Source of the DNA: Nemertoderma westbladi
Lineage: Eukaryota > Xenacoelomorpha > Nemertodermatida > Nemertodermatidae
Reading direction: 5' to 3'
Assembly: GCA_032718475.1 (NCBI GenBank)
Contig: JAUCBJ010004194.1
Location: forward strand, 1 to 64,000
DNA length: 64,000 nt
In this document: in pieces, positions 1-9,816 of the stretch
Layout of the letters: each line of letters opens with the position of its first letter
How positions within the stretch are numbered: the stretch's first letter is position 1
The notes under the pieces: generated by a model
Told to the model about the DNA's origin: nothing
Seen by the model: only the letters and a program-made list of their open reading frames with translations
The model's database searches: none
Program-made: the position numbers and the translations under genes

Positions 1-1110
1 GTCAGGCCTACTGGTTACCGGTCGACCGATACTTTCGACTTTATTGCTTACTGCAATAAAGAAGCTATATCCTTTAATGTTCGCGCTTTCAGACCTTTGG
101 CAGTTTAACCCACCAAATTAAGATGTCTTCTAGATATTAAATCTGTTTTTAGTCTATGACAAGTATTTGATTCACTACACTAGTCGAAACCAATCCGTGC
201 GCGACCATTCACCCGCTGGATATTCCCGGGAGATTGGGTTCGACGGTTTAATTTTATTGCTATGTAAGCCTAATGTATTATTCGACTGACAGTACTATAT
301 AATCTCTGACAATATTATTCACCTTCAGTAATATTAACAGTTCCTTTAGGATGTGGCGCTTTATCTATATAAACAGAGTTATGACTTAAACTACTCACAA
401 CGATATGGCTTAATTATAATTCACATATATGGCGCATTCTTTAGGAATTGCTTCTTTAACAGACTCACTCATACACAATGCTGCACAATACTGCACACTA
501 ATCTGCCAATCTTCACTGATTTTAGTCACATATAAAAGGAACACAGGCTGACTCATGTAGGGTCTATCAAATAACATTAGATTCACTTCAAACCACTTCA
601 ACATAAGTCACAATCGTTATTGGTAACCTTTCTCTCTTACCTTCGGTATATCAAGAATATTGGGTTTCGGGGTTATTTATCGTTATTCCAAATATAATAA
701 TTCATCAACCATATTATGAAGAACTGACAGTAAATAGCAGTATAAAACAACAACTGAACACTGATTGTTACGAGTTTGCAATGTTTCAGCAGTCAGGATG
801 TATGATCAGTTAGCAGTCCGCAGTAGTCGTTGGGGCCGCAGGTCAGTATGTTAGTTAAAGGATATATGCCCTTTATAATTAAACCTACTAGTGTAAAACT
901 AAAAACAGTAAGGCACAAAATACTTCCAAGCCGTTCTTTCTTAGGCTCAGGACTGAATGTAAACACTGCACATAGGCATTGCGTCATTTCTCGGAAATTT
1001 TCTGTACAAGGAGCCACAAAAACGCTCTAATTGGCTGACTGAACTGAGAGACGCCGTAGAACAAAGGAAATCAACACGTATGAATGTCAGCTGTTAACCG
1101 TAGTCATAGT
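1..1110. repeat. Interspersed repeat, copy 1 (about 1.1 kb, unclassified)
   Basis: This stretch aligns by eye with 23945-25160 in the same orientation. Shared landmarks in order are the TTCGACTTTATTGC block near the start, ATGTTCGCGCT...CAGACCTTT, a CTGTGCGCG-type block, TTAACAGTTCCTTTAGGA followed by GTGGCGCTTTA, and CAGAGTTATGACTTA. It begins at or before base 1, so its left end may lie outside the window. The short open frames inside it (353-604, 793-1030) are not shared in sense with the second copy and look accidental. I see no terminal inverted repeat or recognisable protein, so whether it is a solo LTR, an untranslated LINE part or a non-autonomous DNA element is open. Confidence 0.6.
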
Positions 1111-1558
1111 AACTACTGTTCAAGAGTAGCTATCACCCTTTTGCGTCACGAATTGCCATAGAATCATAAAATATGCCTTTCACAGTACACATACGGAGGA
1201 AATAGGTCTTAGATCCTCTAAAAACACCGATACAGCAATAATACGGTCTCTTACACTTATTAAATCAACTACAGAGTATTTTAATGTAAAAGATAATAAA
1301 AATAACGGGGCAATTCAGCAAAGGCTTTTACACTAACCAAAAATTAATCGAACCCTAACATTACTGAAAAAGTTTTAAAAAAATTTCATAAATCGAACGC
1401 ACATAAAGTATATACCGGTAATATAGAAGCCAACAGTAGCCTACGGTAGTATTGTTGACTTCCATCAGCGGTCTTTTGGAGGGAGGGGATGGGGGGGGGG
1501 GGGGGGGTCACCATTGTTAGAAACATTACGGTTTTTGCTTTCCCTGGGTTTCTATGGG
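1111..1558. other. Intergenic, no gene seen; contains a poly-G tract
   Basis: I see no coding signature on either strand. At about 1486-1507 there is a guanine-rich run ending in an almost pure G tract, one of several G or C homopolymers in the window. The rest is AT-rich unique sequence. Confidence 0.5.
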
Positions 1559-1610
1559 GTGTAAACGTTGTACCGACACTGTCGGCACAGTGTTGCTACA
1601 ACTTTTACAC
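1559..1610. repeat. 52-bp imperfect palindrome (hairpin)
   Basis: The two halves are reverse complements with about three mismatches over 25 bases: the left arm starts GTGTAAACGTTGTA and the right arm ends TACAACTTTTACAC. The inner arms are ACACTGT and ACAGTGT around a short CGGC loop. It may be a tiny foldback element or the end of a larger decayed one. Confidence 0.6.
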
Positions 1611-1863
1611 CCGTTTCTATGTGTTTATTTTTAGTTTATTTTTTACCTGATTATTCTTTTACTGTTAAATGTCATTTAATTTAGTTTTCTTACTTTATGT
1701 CCCCTTATGTTCAATATTGATGGTTTATTTAGTTTAGTTCAGAAATTAATTGTTGTAGGCTGTTATCTAACGAGTTCCAGACAATGGCACCGTGATATTC
1801 TAATGATTTTTGTGGGTGTTTAAATGTATTTTATTATGTGGAATATAGCTACTGTATATACGT

Positions 1864-1985
1864 CATTGTTCATAAAATAGCACTTTATAACGTTACGGCA
1901 CGAGTGATTTTGTTTCCCGAGCGACAACGAGGGAAATAACAAAACGAGGGCCGTAAAAGCTTTAAAGTGCTAATTATGAACAATG
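1864..1985. mobile_element. 122-bp foldback hairpin, MITE-like
   Basis: The left arm begins CATTGTTCATAA, then TAGCACTTTA and TTACGGC. The right arm reads GGCCGTAA, TAAAGTGCTA and TTATGAACAATG, which is its reverse complement with small gaps. A second inner pair (TTTTGTTTCCC and GGGAAATAACAAAA) continues the stem. Long arms and no coding capacity suggest a non-autonomous foldback element. Confidence 0.6.
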
Positions 1986-2890
1986 GCGAATCTAATTTTA
2001 TTTATTTGTGGGAATTATTTGTAGTTATGCACTTAAACTTTCTAGAACAACCTACATAATGACGCGGTGACATACTGGAAATACATAGTAAATGTATGGC
2101 GTAGGGACATACTGAGAAATAATGTCGCACTGCGATATAAAGATTATTGATGTTGATGGGGAAGAAGATGAATTCCTTTTCAAGCGCGGGGACTGAATTT
2201 CCGAAACTGAGATGATTTCTGCACTTAAACCTGCCAGTCTGGAATATTTCCAGGAAGTGAGAGTTTAAAACTCTAGCAGGACCTTCATGAAGGAGACAGA
2301 AATAGTGGATTACAGCTTCTATTACGTTGTCAGTAAGCCAGTTATCATGGTATAAGGACTCAATGTCACGGCAAGAAAGGGGTAGGCCCCTAACTCATAC
2401 ATATCTTTGACATGGGTGGTGGGTCCTCTAAAAGTACACTATCTGTGAGACTAATACAGGGGATATCCATGGTAGGAGAGGTGAATTATGCACATTAAAT
2501 TAATAAATTAATAATAAATTAATAAATTAAGCTATTAATTGCAGACTACATTACAACTTCCACTAGATAGATAGATAGATTTATACATTATGTAAAAACA
2601 ATAACAAATACACCAAACAATGTACCGGTATAAAGGTATTGTCCAACATAACATATAGGATTACCCCTAAAGCTTTGCAGCTTATTTCCAAGGTGGTCCT
2701 TTATGTTACTTGGTTACAAATACAATATTACACTACGCTAACCTAAAACCAATATAAAACGTAATTACACTATGTACATGTACAACTTTACCGAGAGCGT
2801 GACAATGTCCGACTCAACGATAAAGATGTAATGTACAGAACAATTTATTATAAAACGTAATTACAGTATAAATAGTAAATAATTAATAAA
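1986..2890. other. No firm gene; AT-rich, with microsatellites and LINE 3' flank
   Basis: At 2124-2270 the plus strand shows two short same-frame open stretches separated by one TGA, acidic and without a recognised domain. They may be a scrap of coding sequence, but I cannot support a gene. Around 2490-2530 there is a TAAT/TAATAAAT-rich run and at about 2563-2580 a GATA run. From about 2640 to 2890 the sequence probably belongs to the 3' untranslated part of the minus-strand LINE that follows, with two copies of a TATAAAACGTAATTACA phrase. Confidence 0.4.
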
Positions 2891-4493
2891 CTAATAACTT
2901 ACTGTAGGACTATTGTACCTATTTTTACATTGCACACGGAGGTGAGATTTAACTGCAGATTTAAAAGAATGTTGATTATTTAGGTTTTTAATTTCATTAG
3001 GCAGAGCGTTCCAATTTTTAATACCGTTAAAAAAGAAAGTATCAGATTCGAAGGATTTACAATTCGGGAGGTAGAAGTTTGAAGCACTAGCTCTGGTACT
3101 GTAAGAGTGTGTATCGCGTACTCTGTTGAATTTTTGTTTTAGGTAATTGGGACATTTACCATTATACACTTTATGCACATGGTTAAGGCGTAGCTGCTTA
3201 ACTCTACTATCTAAGTTAAGTAGTCCAGATTCAGAAAAGTCATCTGGAGTTAGGTGGTGCCTAGGTTTGTAGTCTTTAATAAATCGTACTACTTTATTCT
3301 GAGCTACTTGTAATTTACATTTAAGCTGTTTGGTTAAGCCTTCATACCATCAAGAAGAGCACGCATAGTCCATGTGACACTGTATTAAAGAAGAGCAAAG
3401 TAACTTGCAGGAGTCCGTATTTAAACTATTTTTATTTCTGTATAGAAACCTAAGCCTACTGTTTAACTTTCGAGAAAATATTTTTCACTGTACTTTCCCC
3501 TGATAAGCAGTTATCAAATGTGGCGCCTAAATATTTAACTTCCTTTTTAATTGCAATCTTATGTCCATTACTTGTGACTTCAAACTTAGTTACCTTCTTT
3601 AACTTTCTTTTGAAACCAAACAAAGTACTTTCAGTCTTACCGTAATGAATGGATAGCTTATTATCAACCAACCACTCATTACAGGATTCTAGAACTGCAC
3701 TTAACTTTTGGGAAATATGGATAGAATCTTTATGAGAGAAAATAAGAGCACTGTCGTCGGCATATAAAATGAGTTTAAAATCGGGATCTAAAATCTGTTG
3801 AACATATATATATATATAACATATATATACATATATGTCGGCATATAATAATATCGTATATAATCGTATATCGCATATAATCGGGATCTATACTACTTAC
3901 CATATCATTTACATAGCATAAAAAAAGCAGAGGACCTAATATACTACCTTGCGGTACACCACAGGTAATTTCTTGTACAGTAGACTGCGATTTGCTAATG
4001 ACTACACTGTAGTCATTAGAAGCCAACATCTGTAGTCACTGTAACTACAAACTGTAGTCACTACAGTTTGACCTCTGTCTGACAGGTAGGACTTGAACCA
4101 GTCTATAGAACCTACACCCAGAATTTCATGATCTACAGTATCGAAAGCCTTTTGTAGGCCTTTTTGCCTTTTTTACCATACCAGTATATAAACCCTTTGC
4201 GTTATTACATCTAATTGTATCAGTTAAGTTAATAAGGTGTCTGTAGAATATGATTTACGAAAACCGGACTGAAGTTCATAGATCAGATTTAGCCTACTAA
4301 GATGTGCTTCCAGCTGTAGAAAAACAGAACGTTCTAGAATTTTAGATACAATACTTAAGATACTAACAGGTCTGTAATTACAGGGTTCAACTTTACTAAT
4401 CTTTTTATACAGAGGAACAACCTTAGCTAATTTCAGTTCGTCTGGTACTACATTATCTACGATAGAGTAATTAATAATAAAAGTAATAGGCAA
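2891..4493 (-). pseudogene. Decayed LINE: reverse transcriptase and C-terminal region
   Basis: This is the 3' half of a minus-strand APE-type non-LTR retrotransposon. Reading 5' to 3' on the minus strand, 4493-4224 encodes RT fingers (CNYRPVSILSIVSKILE, then LQSGFRKSYSTDTLLT), 4029-3775 the palm motif GVPQGSILGPLLF, the sequence near 3765 the catalytic ILYADDSAL, 3671-3456 the post-catalytic KTESTLFGFKRKL...VKYLGATFD block, and 3178-2891 a C-terminal domain with a TFFFNGIKNWNALP motif common in CR1/L2-like elements. Frameshifts separate all segments. An AT microsatellite at about 3797-3835 sits beside a duplicated stretch around the catalytic motif (GTCGGCATATAA occurs at about 3757 and 3837), so the copy is dead. 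Confidence 0.85.
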
Positions 4494-4515
4494 TTTAAGT
4501 ACTTCAGCACCATCC

Positions 4516-5188
4516 TTAAGAAAACGGGCAGGTATTAGGTCTAGACCGTAGGTCTAGACCGGTACTTTTTGAGGCTGAGGGGCTAAGTAGATTTTGAAAA
4601 ACGAAATCCTCAGAAACGGGTTTTAAAAATACCTTTTCTGAATTTTGTAACTTTTCTAAATAAAAATTATTTAGAGTTTCGGACCCTAAACTATATTTAT
4701 TACTTGATAACGGTAACTTCTTAACTAAATTTGACGCAATATTAGTAAAATAATTATTAAATAAATTACTAACTAGAGTATGATCATGAATCACCTCACC
4801 GTTAACTTGCAGAACAATATTCGATTTAGATTTAAGGTTTTTATAACCTAAAGATTTTAGGGTAGACCATAGACTTTTATGAGTATCTTTATTCTCACTT
4901 ATTTTGTTGTACAAATATTCAGATTTAGCTTTTTTTATTTCCCGTTGAACTAGGTAAATCAGCTAAAACACGGTATTTCCTAAATTTATACAAATAGTTA
5001 TCTCGTTCTCTGATATTACTAAGAATACCCAAGGTAATTTCTTTAATTGGTGCTACAGTATTAAGTGCCTTTATAAATATATCTTTAAAAACAGTGTACG
5101 CAAGGTTAATGTCAGCGGCCTTAAAACAGGGTTCCCAGTCAGAATTAACTAACAAACTTAAAAAGCGCTCCTTGCTGTAATTTTTCAT
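4516..5188 (-). pseudogene. Decayed LINE: EN-RT linker region
   Basis: Two minus-strand open segments (5188-4925 and 4914-4516) lie exactly between the endonuclease and RT parts and carry the usual linker features. These are a Lys/Arg-rich helix (RERDNYLYKFRKYR), then SLWSTLKSLGYKN and SNLFNNYFTNIASNL, the region before the RT fingers in CR1/Jockey-like elements. The join between the two segments is a frameshift. At 4538-4560 a palindromic decamer GGTCTAGACC occurs twice in tandem, probably a small local duplication. Confidence 0.7.
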
Positions 5189-6133
5189 AGACCTAACTGT
5201 GACTGTTTTATGATCCCCAAAAAAAGATTTTTGTGTCTTTCTTGTGCAAAAACTATAAAATGATCGCTTAGACGTACAGGTAAAACCCCAGATTGAAAAA
5301 TAATATCGGTATTATTACAAAGGATGTGATCTAGTAAAGTAGAAGTTTTATTGGTAATTCTGGTAGAATCTCGAATAATTTGTTTTAAACCAAACAAATT
5401 TGAAATACTTTGGTACTGTTTACAGATGGGGGATGCTTTGTGATGGTAACAGATATTAAAATCACCTAAGAAATATATTTCACAGTCTGACCTAAGATTA
5501 CATAAAATTGTATTTTCAAAATTTTGCAAAAAATCTGATTGTTTAGGGGTCCGATATAAGGTACCGATTAAAATAGGTTTAGTTTTAGGAAGTAAAAGTT
5601 CCACCAGTAAAACTTTGTCACAAGTCTCTAAATCTTCCCTACGATTAAAAGCTAAATCACATCGAATGTAAGTACAGACACCACCACCATGTCTGTCCCT
5701 ATCCTTACGTAAAACTATGTAATTATCAATATAAATTTATCCATCAGAAACGCTATCATCGAGCCAAAGTTTCAGATATTGTTAAAACTGCTGGATTGGA
5801 TTTATTTATTAAAATACGAATTTCGGAAAGTTTGGGAAGCAGAGATCGTGCATTTAAATGCAAAAAATGTAGACCTTTTTTCTTAAAAAATTGAAAAGTT
5901 TCACTCTCAGCATCACTTGGAGTTTGCAGAGGCGATGTGAGGAATGAATCGTCGGTTTCTGATTCTAAAATAGTATCATGAAAGGGAAGTTCGGTAAAAA
6001 TACAGCTATTTGCAGAGAAAACTTGGCTCAAGATTGTTTCTGGTGGAGAATAAATTACTGCTTTTCCTACGGTAACATTTTAAATGTACAAATGTGTCAC
6101 AACTCTCGTATTGGACAATCTTACTCCGAGAGT
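5185..6133 (-). pseudogene. Decayed LINE: apurinic endonuclease domain and 3' part of its zinc finger
   Basis: At 5185-5604 the minus strand shows APE-type endonuclease motifs: PILIGTLYRTPKQSDFL, the catalytic EIYFLGDFNI, TSTLLDHILCN and VRLSDHFIVFAQ. At 5756-6031 comes the start of the domain (LHFLHLNARSLLPKLSEIR...TISE). The ~100-bp region between them is out of frame. Upstream, at about 6070-6133, another frame reads SCDTFVHLKC, the second half of a PHD-like Cys/His finger. The first half (CPVC) lies at about 6925-6940 beyond an inserted element. Confidence 0.8.
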
Positions 6134-6142
6134 TTGTTCCTC
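6134..6142 (+). other. Target-site duplication, left copy (TTGTTCCTC)
   Basis: The 9-bp word TTGTTCCTC occurs here and again at 6915-6923, exactly flanking the RTE-like insertion. Removing the insertion and one copy restores an uninterrupted reading frame through the host LINE's zinc finger. This supports a true target-site duplication. Confidence 0.8.
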
Positions 6143-6914
6143 AGCTCATTAGAACATGCTGCTTCTAGTGTTGGTCTTTTTATTAACTCCAGAAAGACCA
6201 AAATTCTGACTGTTAACTTTGAAAGTCCTCAGCAAGTCTCTGATCGGATGAGCATAAGCTCAAAGGATGGTATGCTTGAGCATGTGGACGACTTCTGTTA
6301 CCTGGGATCATGGATCCGGAAGTCAGGTGAGGACCTTCGAATACGTAAGGGAAAGGCATGGACAGCCTTGAATAGGCTTTCCAGGATTTGGAAATCACCG
6401 AGAATTAATCGGAAACTTAAGGTAGGTCCGATTATTTAGAGCAGCAGTAGTTCCAGTACTCCTCTACGGGAGTCCATGCTGGGCTCTAACTGCTGAGGAC
6501 ACCAAATCTCTGGATGGCACATTCACAAGAATGCTACGCCGGGTTCATTGTGTCAAGTACAATGCACACATCTCCAACCAGACACTATATAACATTGGAG
6601 GTGTCTCATTGGTTCCCCCAAGCTGGACACTAGAACAAAATCGCCTCCGCTTTGCAGGACATTGCTTTCGCCGTGAGGACCAGCCAGTGCATAATCTTGT
6701 ACTTTGGCAGCCTCATGGAGTGAATAAGCATGGTGGACAGCCCATGACTTTCTTGAGACGCATCTTAAAGGACACTGGCCTTAAAGATGCGGATGATCTA
6801 GCAAATGTCATGGGTGATAGGGAGTTGTGGCGGTGCAATTTTGTTGACAAGCCGGCACAGCATTCTTAAAAATGCAGCTGCAATGCAGCATGCCGATCCT
6901 AGTAGTAGTAGTAG
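6143..6914 (+). mobile_element. 5'-truncated RTE-like LINE insertion
   Basis: The plus strand encodes the end of an RTE-type reverse transcriptase. An LEHAASSVGLFINSRKTKI block follows the catalytic region, then LEHVDDFCYLGSWI, then (after one frameshift near 6435) a VVPVLLYGS phrase. The C-terminal part at 6531-6869 carries the features MLRRVHCVKYN, RLRFAGHCFRR and VMGDRELWR. The 3' end is a short (TAG)n run directly against the right target duplication. The same family is present at 30.3-31.1 and 41.1-43.8 kb and as a scrap at 18.37 kb. The clade assignment (RTE) rests on motif resemblance only. Confidence 0.8.
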
Positions 6915-6923
6915 TTGTTCCTC
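6915..6923 (+). other. Target-site duplication, right copy (TTGTTCCTC)
   Basis: This is an identical 9-bp copy of 6134-6142, immediately after the TAG repeat that ends the RTE-like insertion. Confidence 0.8.
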
Positions 6924-7275
6924 GTTGACAGACGGGACAGTTGATCTTCGGGGCCCTCATCCTGCTGGGTCCTGGGTTGGTCTCAATATCCCCAGCCAGA
7001 GACAGAAGACAGAGTTTGGCGATTAGGCCTCTAGTTCGTGGAGAGGAGACCCAAGATCTTCTTCCCCAACGAGAGCAGTAGAGGCTAAATCCACTCGTCG
7101 ACCCCATCTCCGTCGATTCGGCGCGGCAGTTCGAAACGGTAGCGACAGGGTGTTCCGCAAACCAGTCCAATACGGGTATTGGGTGGGTTGCAGGGTTACC
7201 CCGCGGATCGGATGGTTCTGCCACAACGAAACGGCCCAGAACGATGAAAACTGTGGAGATTAAGAGCGGTGACAT
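6924..7275 (-). pseudogene. Decayed LINE: N-terminal ORF part with 2A-like peptide and start of zinc finger
   Basis: The minus-strand frame from 7275 runs about 117 codons with no domain until a leucine-rich stretch and a 2A-like motif (about residues 86-103), followed by CPVCQRG, the first half of a Cys/His finger. Order and frame fit the 5' end of the LINE whose endonuclease and RT lie at 6133-2891, interrupted by the RTE insertion. Known CR1/L2-like elements of invertebrates place a 2A peptide at this position. The true start codon is unclear, because the frame may open upstream of 7275. Confidence 0.7.
6967..7020 (-). other. 2A-like ribosome-skipping sequence
   Basis: The minus strand encodes LCLLSLAGDIETNPGP. 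This fits the 2A consensus D-(V/I)-E-x-N-P-G-P preceded by a leucine-rich helix. In picornaviruses and in several animal non-LTR retrotransposons this motif makes the ribosome skip the Gly-Pro bond and release the upstream peptide. Here it would separate an N-terminal leader from the zinc-finger/endonuclease/RT polyprotein of the LINE. Confidence 0.85.
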
Positions 7276-7816
7276 TGTGCTGTCTGGCTGTAGTCTGACT
7301 TAAAGGATAAAAACTGTATAGGCCTAGTACCGGTATCTTTCTTGGTCTTATTGTCGGCAGCCCTACAGCTAGTACTCTGCTACATTTTTTTCTTCACAAA
7401 TTTCACAAAATTCTAGAATTCACAACGAATTCTTCCAATAGAATCTAGAATAAGGAATAGAATAGACTTTATTATGATGAATACACAACATTCTAGAATG
7501 TGTTATTTATTTTTCTTTCTTGACGAAATTCGGATATTGGGCACTACTACAGTAGGTGTTCCCATGACCGGGATTTTCTTGTAGTAGCCAGTTTTTGCTA
7601 CTTTTTATTTTTTTAATGTTCTATGACATACTAACTATAGTTTTGTAAAAAAATGTTCTAGAACAAATATTTTTTGTTCCAGAACATTTTAAAAAATATA
7701 ATCCAGGTTTCTGTCTATGTGTTATGTTATGTGGTCGTGTGCAGTAAATAAGGATGCACAGATGCTAACGGGCTTCAGATCTGTACCGTTTCAATTTCAA
7801 GAGCTGTTTTACAGTT
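7276..7816. other. No gene; AT-rich with TTCTAGAA-type palindromes
   Basis: The stretch probably includes the 5' untranslated part of the minus-strand LINE. At about 7480-7512 there is a palindrome centred on CATTCTAGAATG, and at 7648-7691 an inverted pair (AATGTTCTAGAACA and TTGTTCCAGAACATT). The same TTCTAGAA core forms the tips of the MITE at 40512-40650, so these may be remnants of related elements. Confidence 0.45.
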
Positions 7817-8298
7817 GTAGTATTTTATTCCAAAATTGTAACATTACTCAATGCCGTTAGTATTAACAGCGAGTTGTTATTTAGCACTTTACAACTTTAG
7901 AGGACATTACAGCATTGTATTGGCCTGTACATTTAGTATTGTATTTAGTATTATTGTTTACGTGGTAACCCATGACGGCATTAAGTAATGTCCACTAAGG
8001 GGACATTACAAAAGGTGTCAAGTAAACAAAAGGTGTAAATTTGCCTGACAGCCAGATAGGCATACTGCATTACCTACCGGTAGGCAGGGTATAGCTATTA
8101 ATAACCAGTAGGGCCTAGTTATATTATTATAACATGGCTCCAAAAGCCGCCATTAATATAAGCTAACTTATTTATAACATAATTTATGTCATTTTTACAT
8201 TTATTTATATAGCAACTAATATAATTTGTGCAGTTTCTATCTCTTATAATGTATTTGTACGACCATTTCGTAATGTTAAAATTTTGGAATAAAACTAC
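7817..8298. mobile_element. MITE family M1, copy A
   Basis: The ends are inverted repeats: left ...TTATTCCAAAATTGTAACATTAC, cited here by its core ATTCCAAAATT, and right AATTTTGGAAT followed by AAAACTAC. Copies B (17322-17771) and C (53142-53626) share these ends and the interior landmarks ACAGCGAGTTGTTATTTAG, GCATTGTATTGGCCTGTA and TTTGCCTGACAGCCAG. The centre holds a palindromic AATGTCCACTAAGGGGACATT. In this copy the right arm of the central palindrome is damaged. No protein is encoded. Confidence 0.85.
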
Positions 8299-8550
8299 TG
8301 ATCAATGAACAATTGTTGATGCTAGTACTAATGGTACTAAATAGTACTAATGAACAATTTCAGCAGCTCTTTTCAGCATTTCTCATAATTTGTGAAAGAC
8401 ATTGAACAGTTATATCAGCTCTATTCAGTATTCCTGATGATGTGCAAAGGCCTTTCGGCCATCCTATATACAACATTATTACCCCACCAAAACAGTACAT
8501 GTCTCTATTATTATAAGTTCCGTTGCCGTCATCTTGTTGTAGACCAACAT

Positions 8551-9202
8551 CTACTGTATCGGGTGTTCCATAATGATTATGCCTTCCCCCCTGGCCAGCC
8601 AAAACTGCCAGATATGTACTTCAGTATAATATATCATTCGAAAGAGAATTTAATTCTGAGCTTGCATGCAAAAATTTAAGGTCCAACACTAAAGTATAAA
8701 ATTTTTATAGGTACTTTTTTAAGCCTATCTTACTTTTCAATATATGTGATTTAATCACAATTAAAAAAATATATAATTTATCCAGTGTTAGTCATCAGAT
8801 TTGCAACCCAGTTTAAACAGTTCTTTTCAGAGAGGGTCGTGATTCTGTGGCATAATCAAACTGAACTCAAATCAAACGGGCCCTTTTAAGGGCCAACATC
8901 CTTTGCCACTATCAAGGAGCTCCCAGTGAAGCAAAGGGGAAGCATGGCTGTAAATCTGATGACTAACGCTGCAACGCTGGATAAATTATATTTTTTTAGT
9001 TGTGATTAAATCAAAAATATTCAAAAATACGATTGGTTTAAAGAATAGCCTATAAAATTGTTATACTTATGAATTGGAACCTGCATTTTTGCATGCAAGC
9101 TCAGAATTAAATTTCGAATGATATATTATACTACATATTACACATATCTGGCAGCTTTGACTCAATCATCATCAGTTCTATCATTTATGGAACACCCGGT
9201 AG
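8551..9202. mobile_element. 650-bp foldback transposon with long inverted arms
   Basis: The outer ends match the terminal sequence CTACCGGGTGTTCCATAA (left with a small insertion; right as its complement at 9186-9202). The arms continue with CTGCCAGATATGT and ATATCATTCGAA, then GAGCTTGCATGCAAAAAT, a TGATTTAATCACAA block and a TTTATCCAG...CATCAGATTT block. These reappear inverted at 8955-9160. Arm length is about 200-300 bp with indels, and the core (about 8800-8950) is unique. The ORFs over it are shadows. Confidence 0.75.
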
Positions 9203-9686
9203 TTACAGGAGGGATATTTGTAAGCCTATCATTCAGATGACTGTAGTGATATATTGTTAAAAATGCTAAACCAGATGGTTTAGGCATATTGTTAACGTAG
9301 TACTCGTTCTCAGTACAAGCATCCTAGCGTTCGACTTTTTTTATCTGAATATTTGTCCTAAAAGTAGACAACAATCTTTATAACAACTATTCAAATTATC
9401 GCAATTGTGCAAGTAACTTCTGATTTATGGCCAGGTGGATACATTGATACATACATACTGTACATAGATAGATATACTGTATATATTATACTCACCAAAA
9501 CTTATGACAAATACTCTGCCTATACTATGGGCAGGTTCGCTATTACTGATGTCATTCATGGTGAATGTTATTCACCATGATGGGTTGATAACTATCCCCC
9601 ATAAATACCACACCCCATTTTATTTCTCTTCCCCACAAAAAACCCTTTTAGAAATGTTATCATAGTTGGAAACGGGTGACAAAGCA
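9203..9686. other. No gene; one small hairpin
   Basis: AT-rich unique sequence. At 9556-9580 a perfect 10-bp stem (TCATGGTGAA / TTCACCATGA) closes a 5-base loop. Nothing else is supported. Confidence 0.4.
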
Positions 9687-9816
9687 TTTATTACCAGGTT
9701 ATTTTGTTATTTTACGAGATATTTTACCCTCAGAGATGTTATAAGATTTTTATGTTATTAATAACATCTCCTTGGGTAAAATATCTTGTAAAATAACAAA
9801 ATAACCTGGTAATAAA
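9687..9816. mobile_element. 130-bp hairpin element
   Basis: The left arm begins TTTATTACCAGGTTATTTTG and the right arm is its reverse complement, ending CCTGGTAATAAA. The arms continue through TTATTTTAC, AGATATTTTACCC and AGATGTTAT with few mismatches to a short AT loop near 9750. It is a compact foldback without coding capacity. Confidence 0.7.

Noticed and set aside
353-1030. Short overlapping ORFs
   Set aside because: They lie in a dispersed repeat whose second copy does not conserve them, and no domains are visible.
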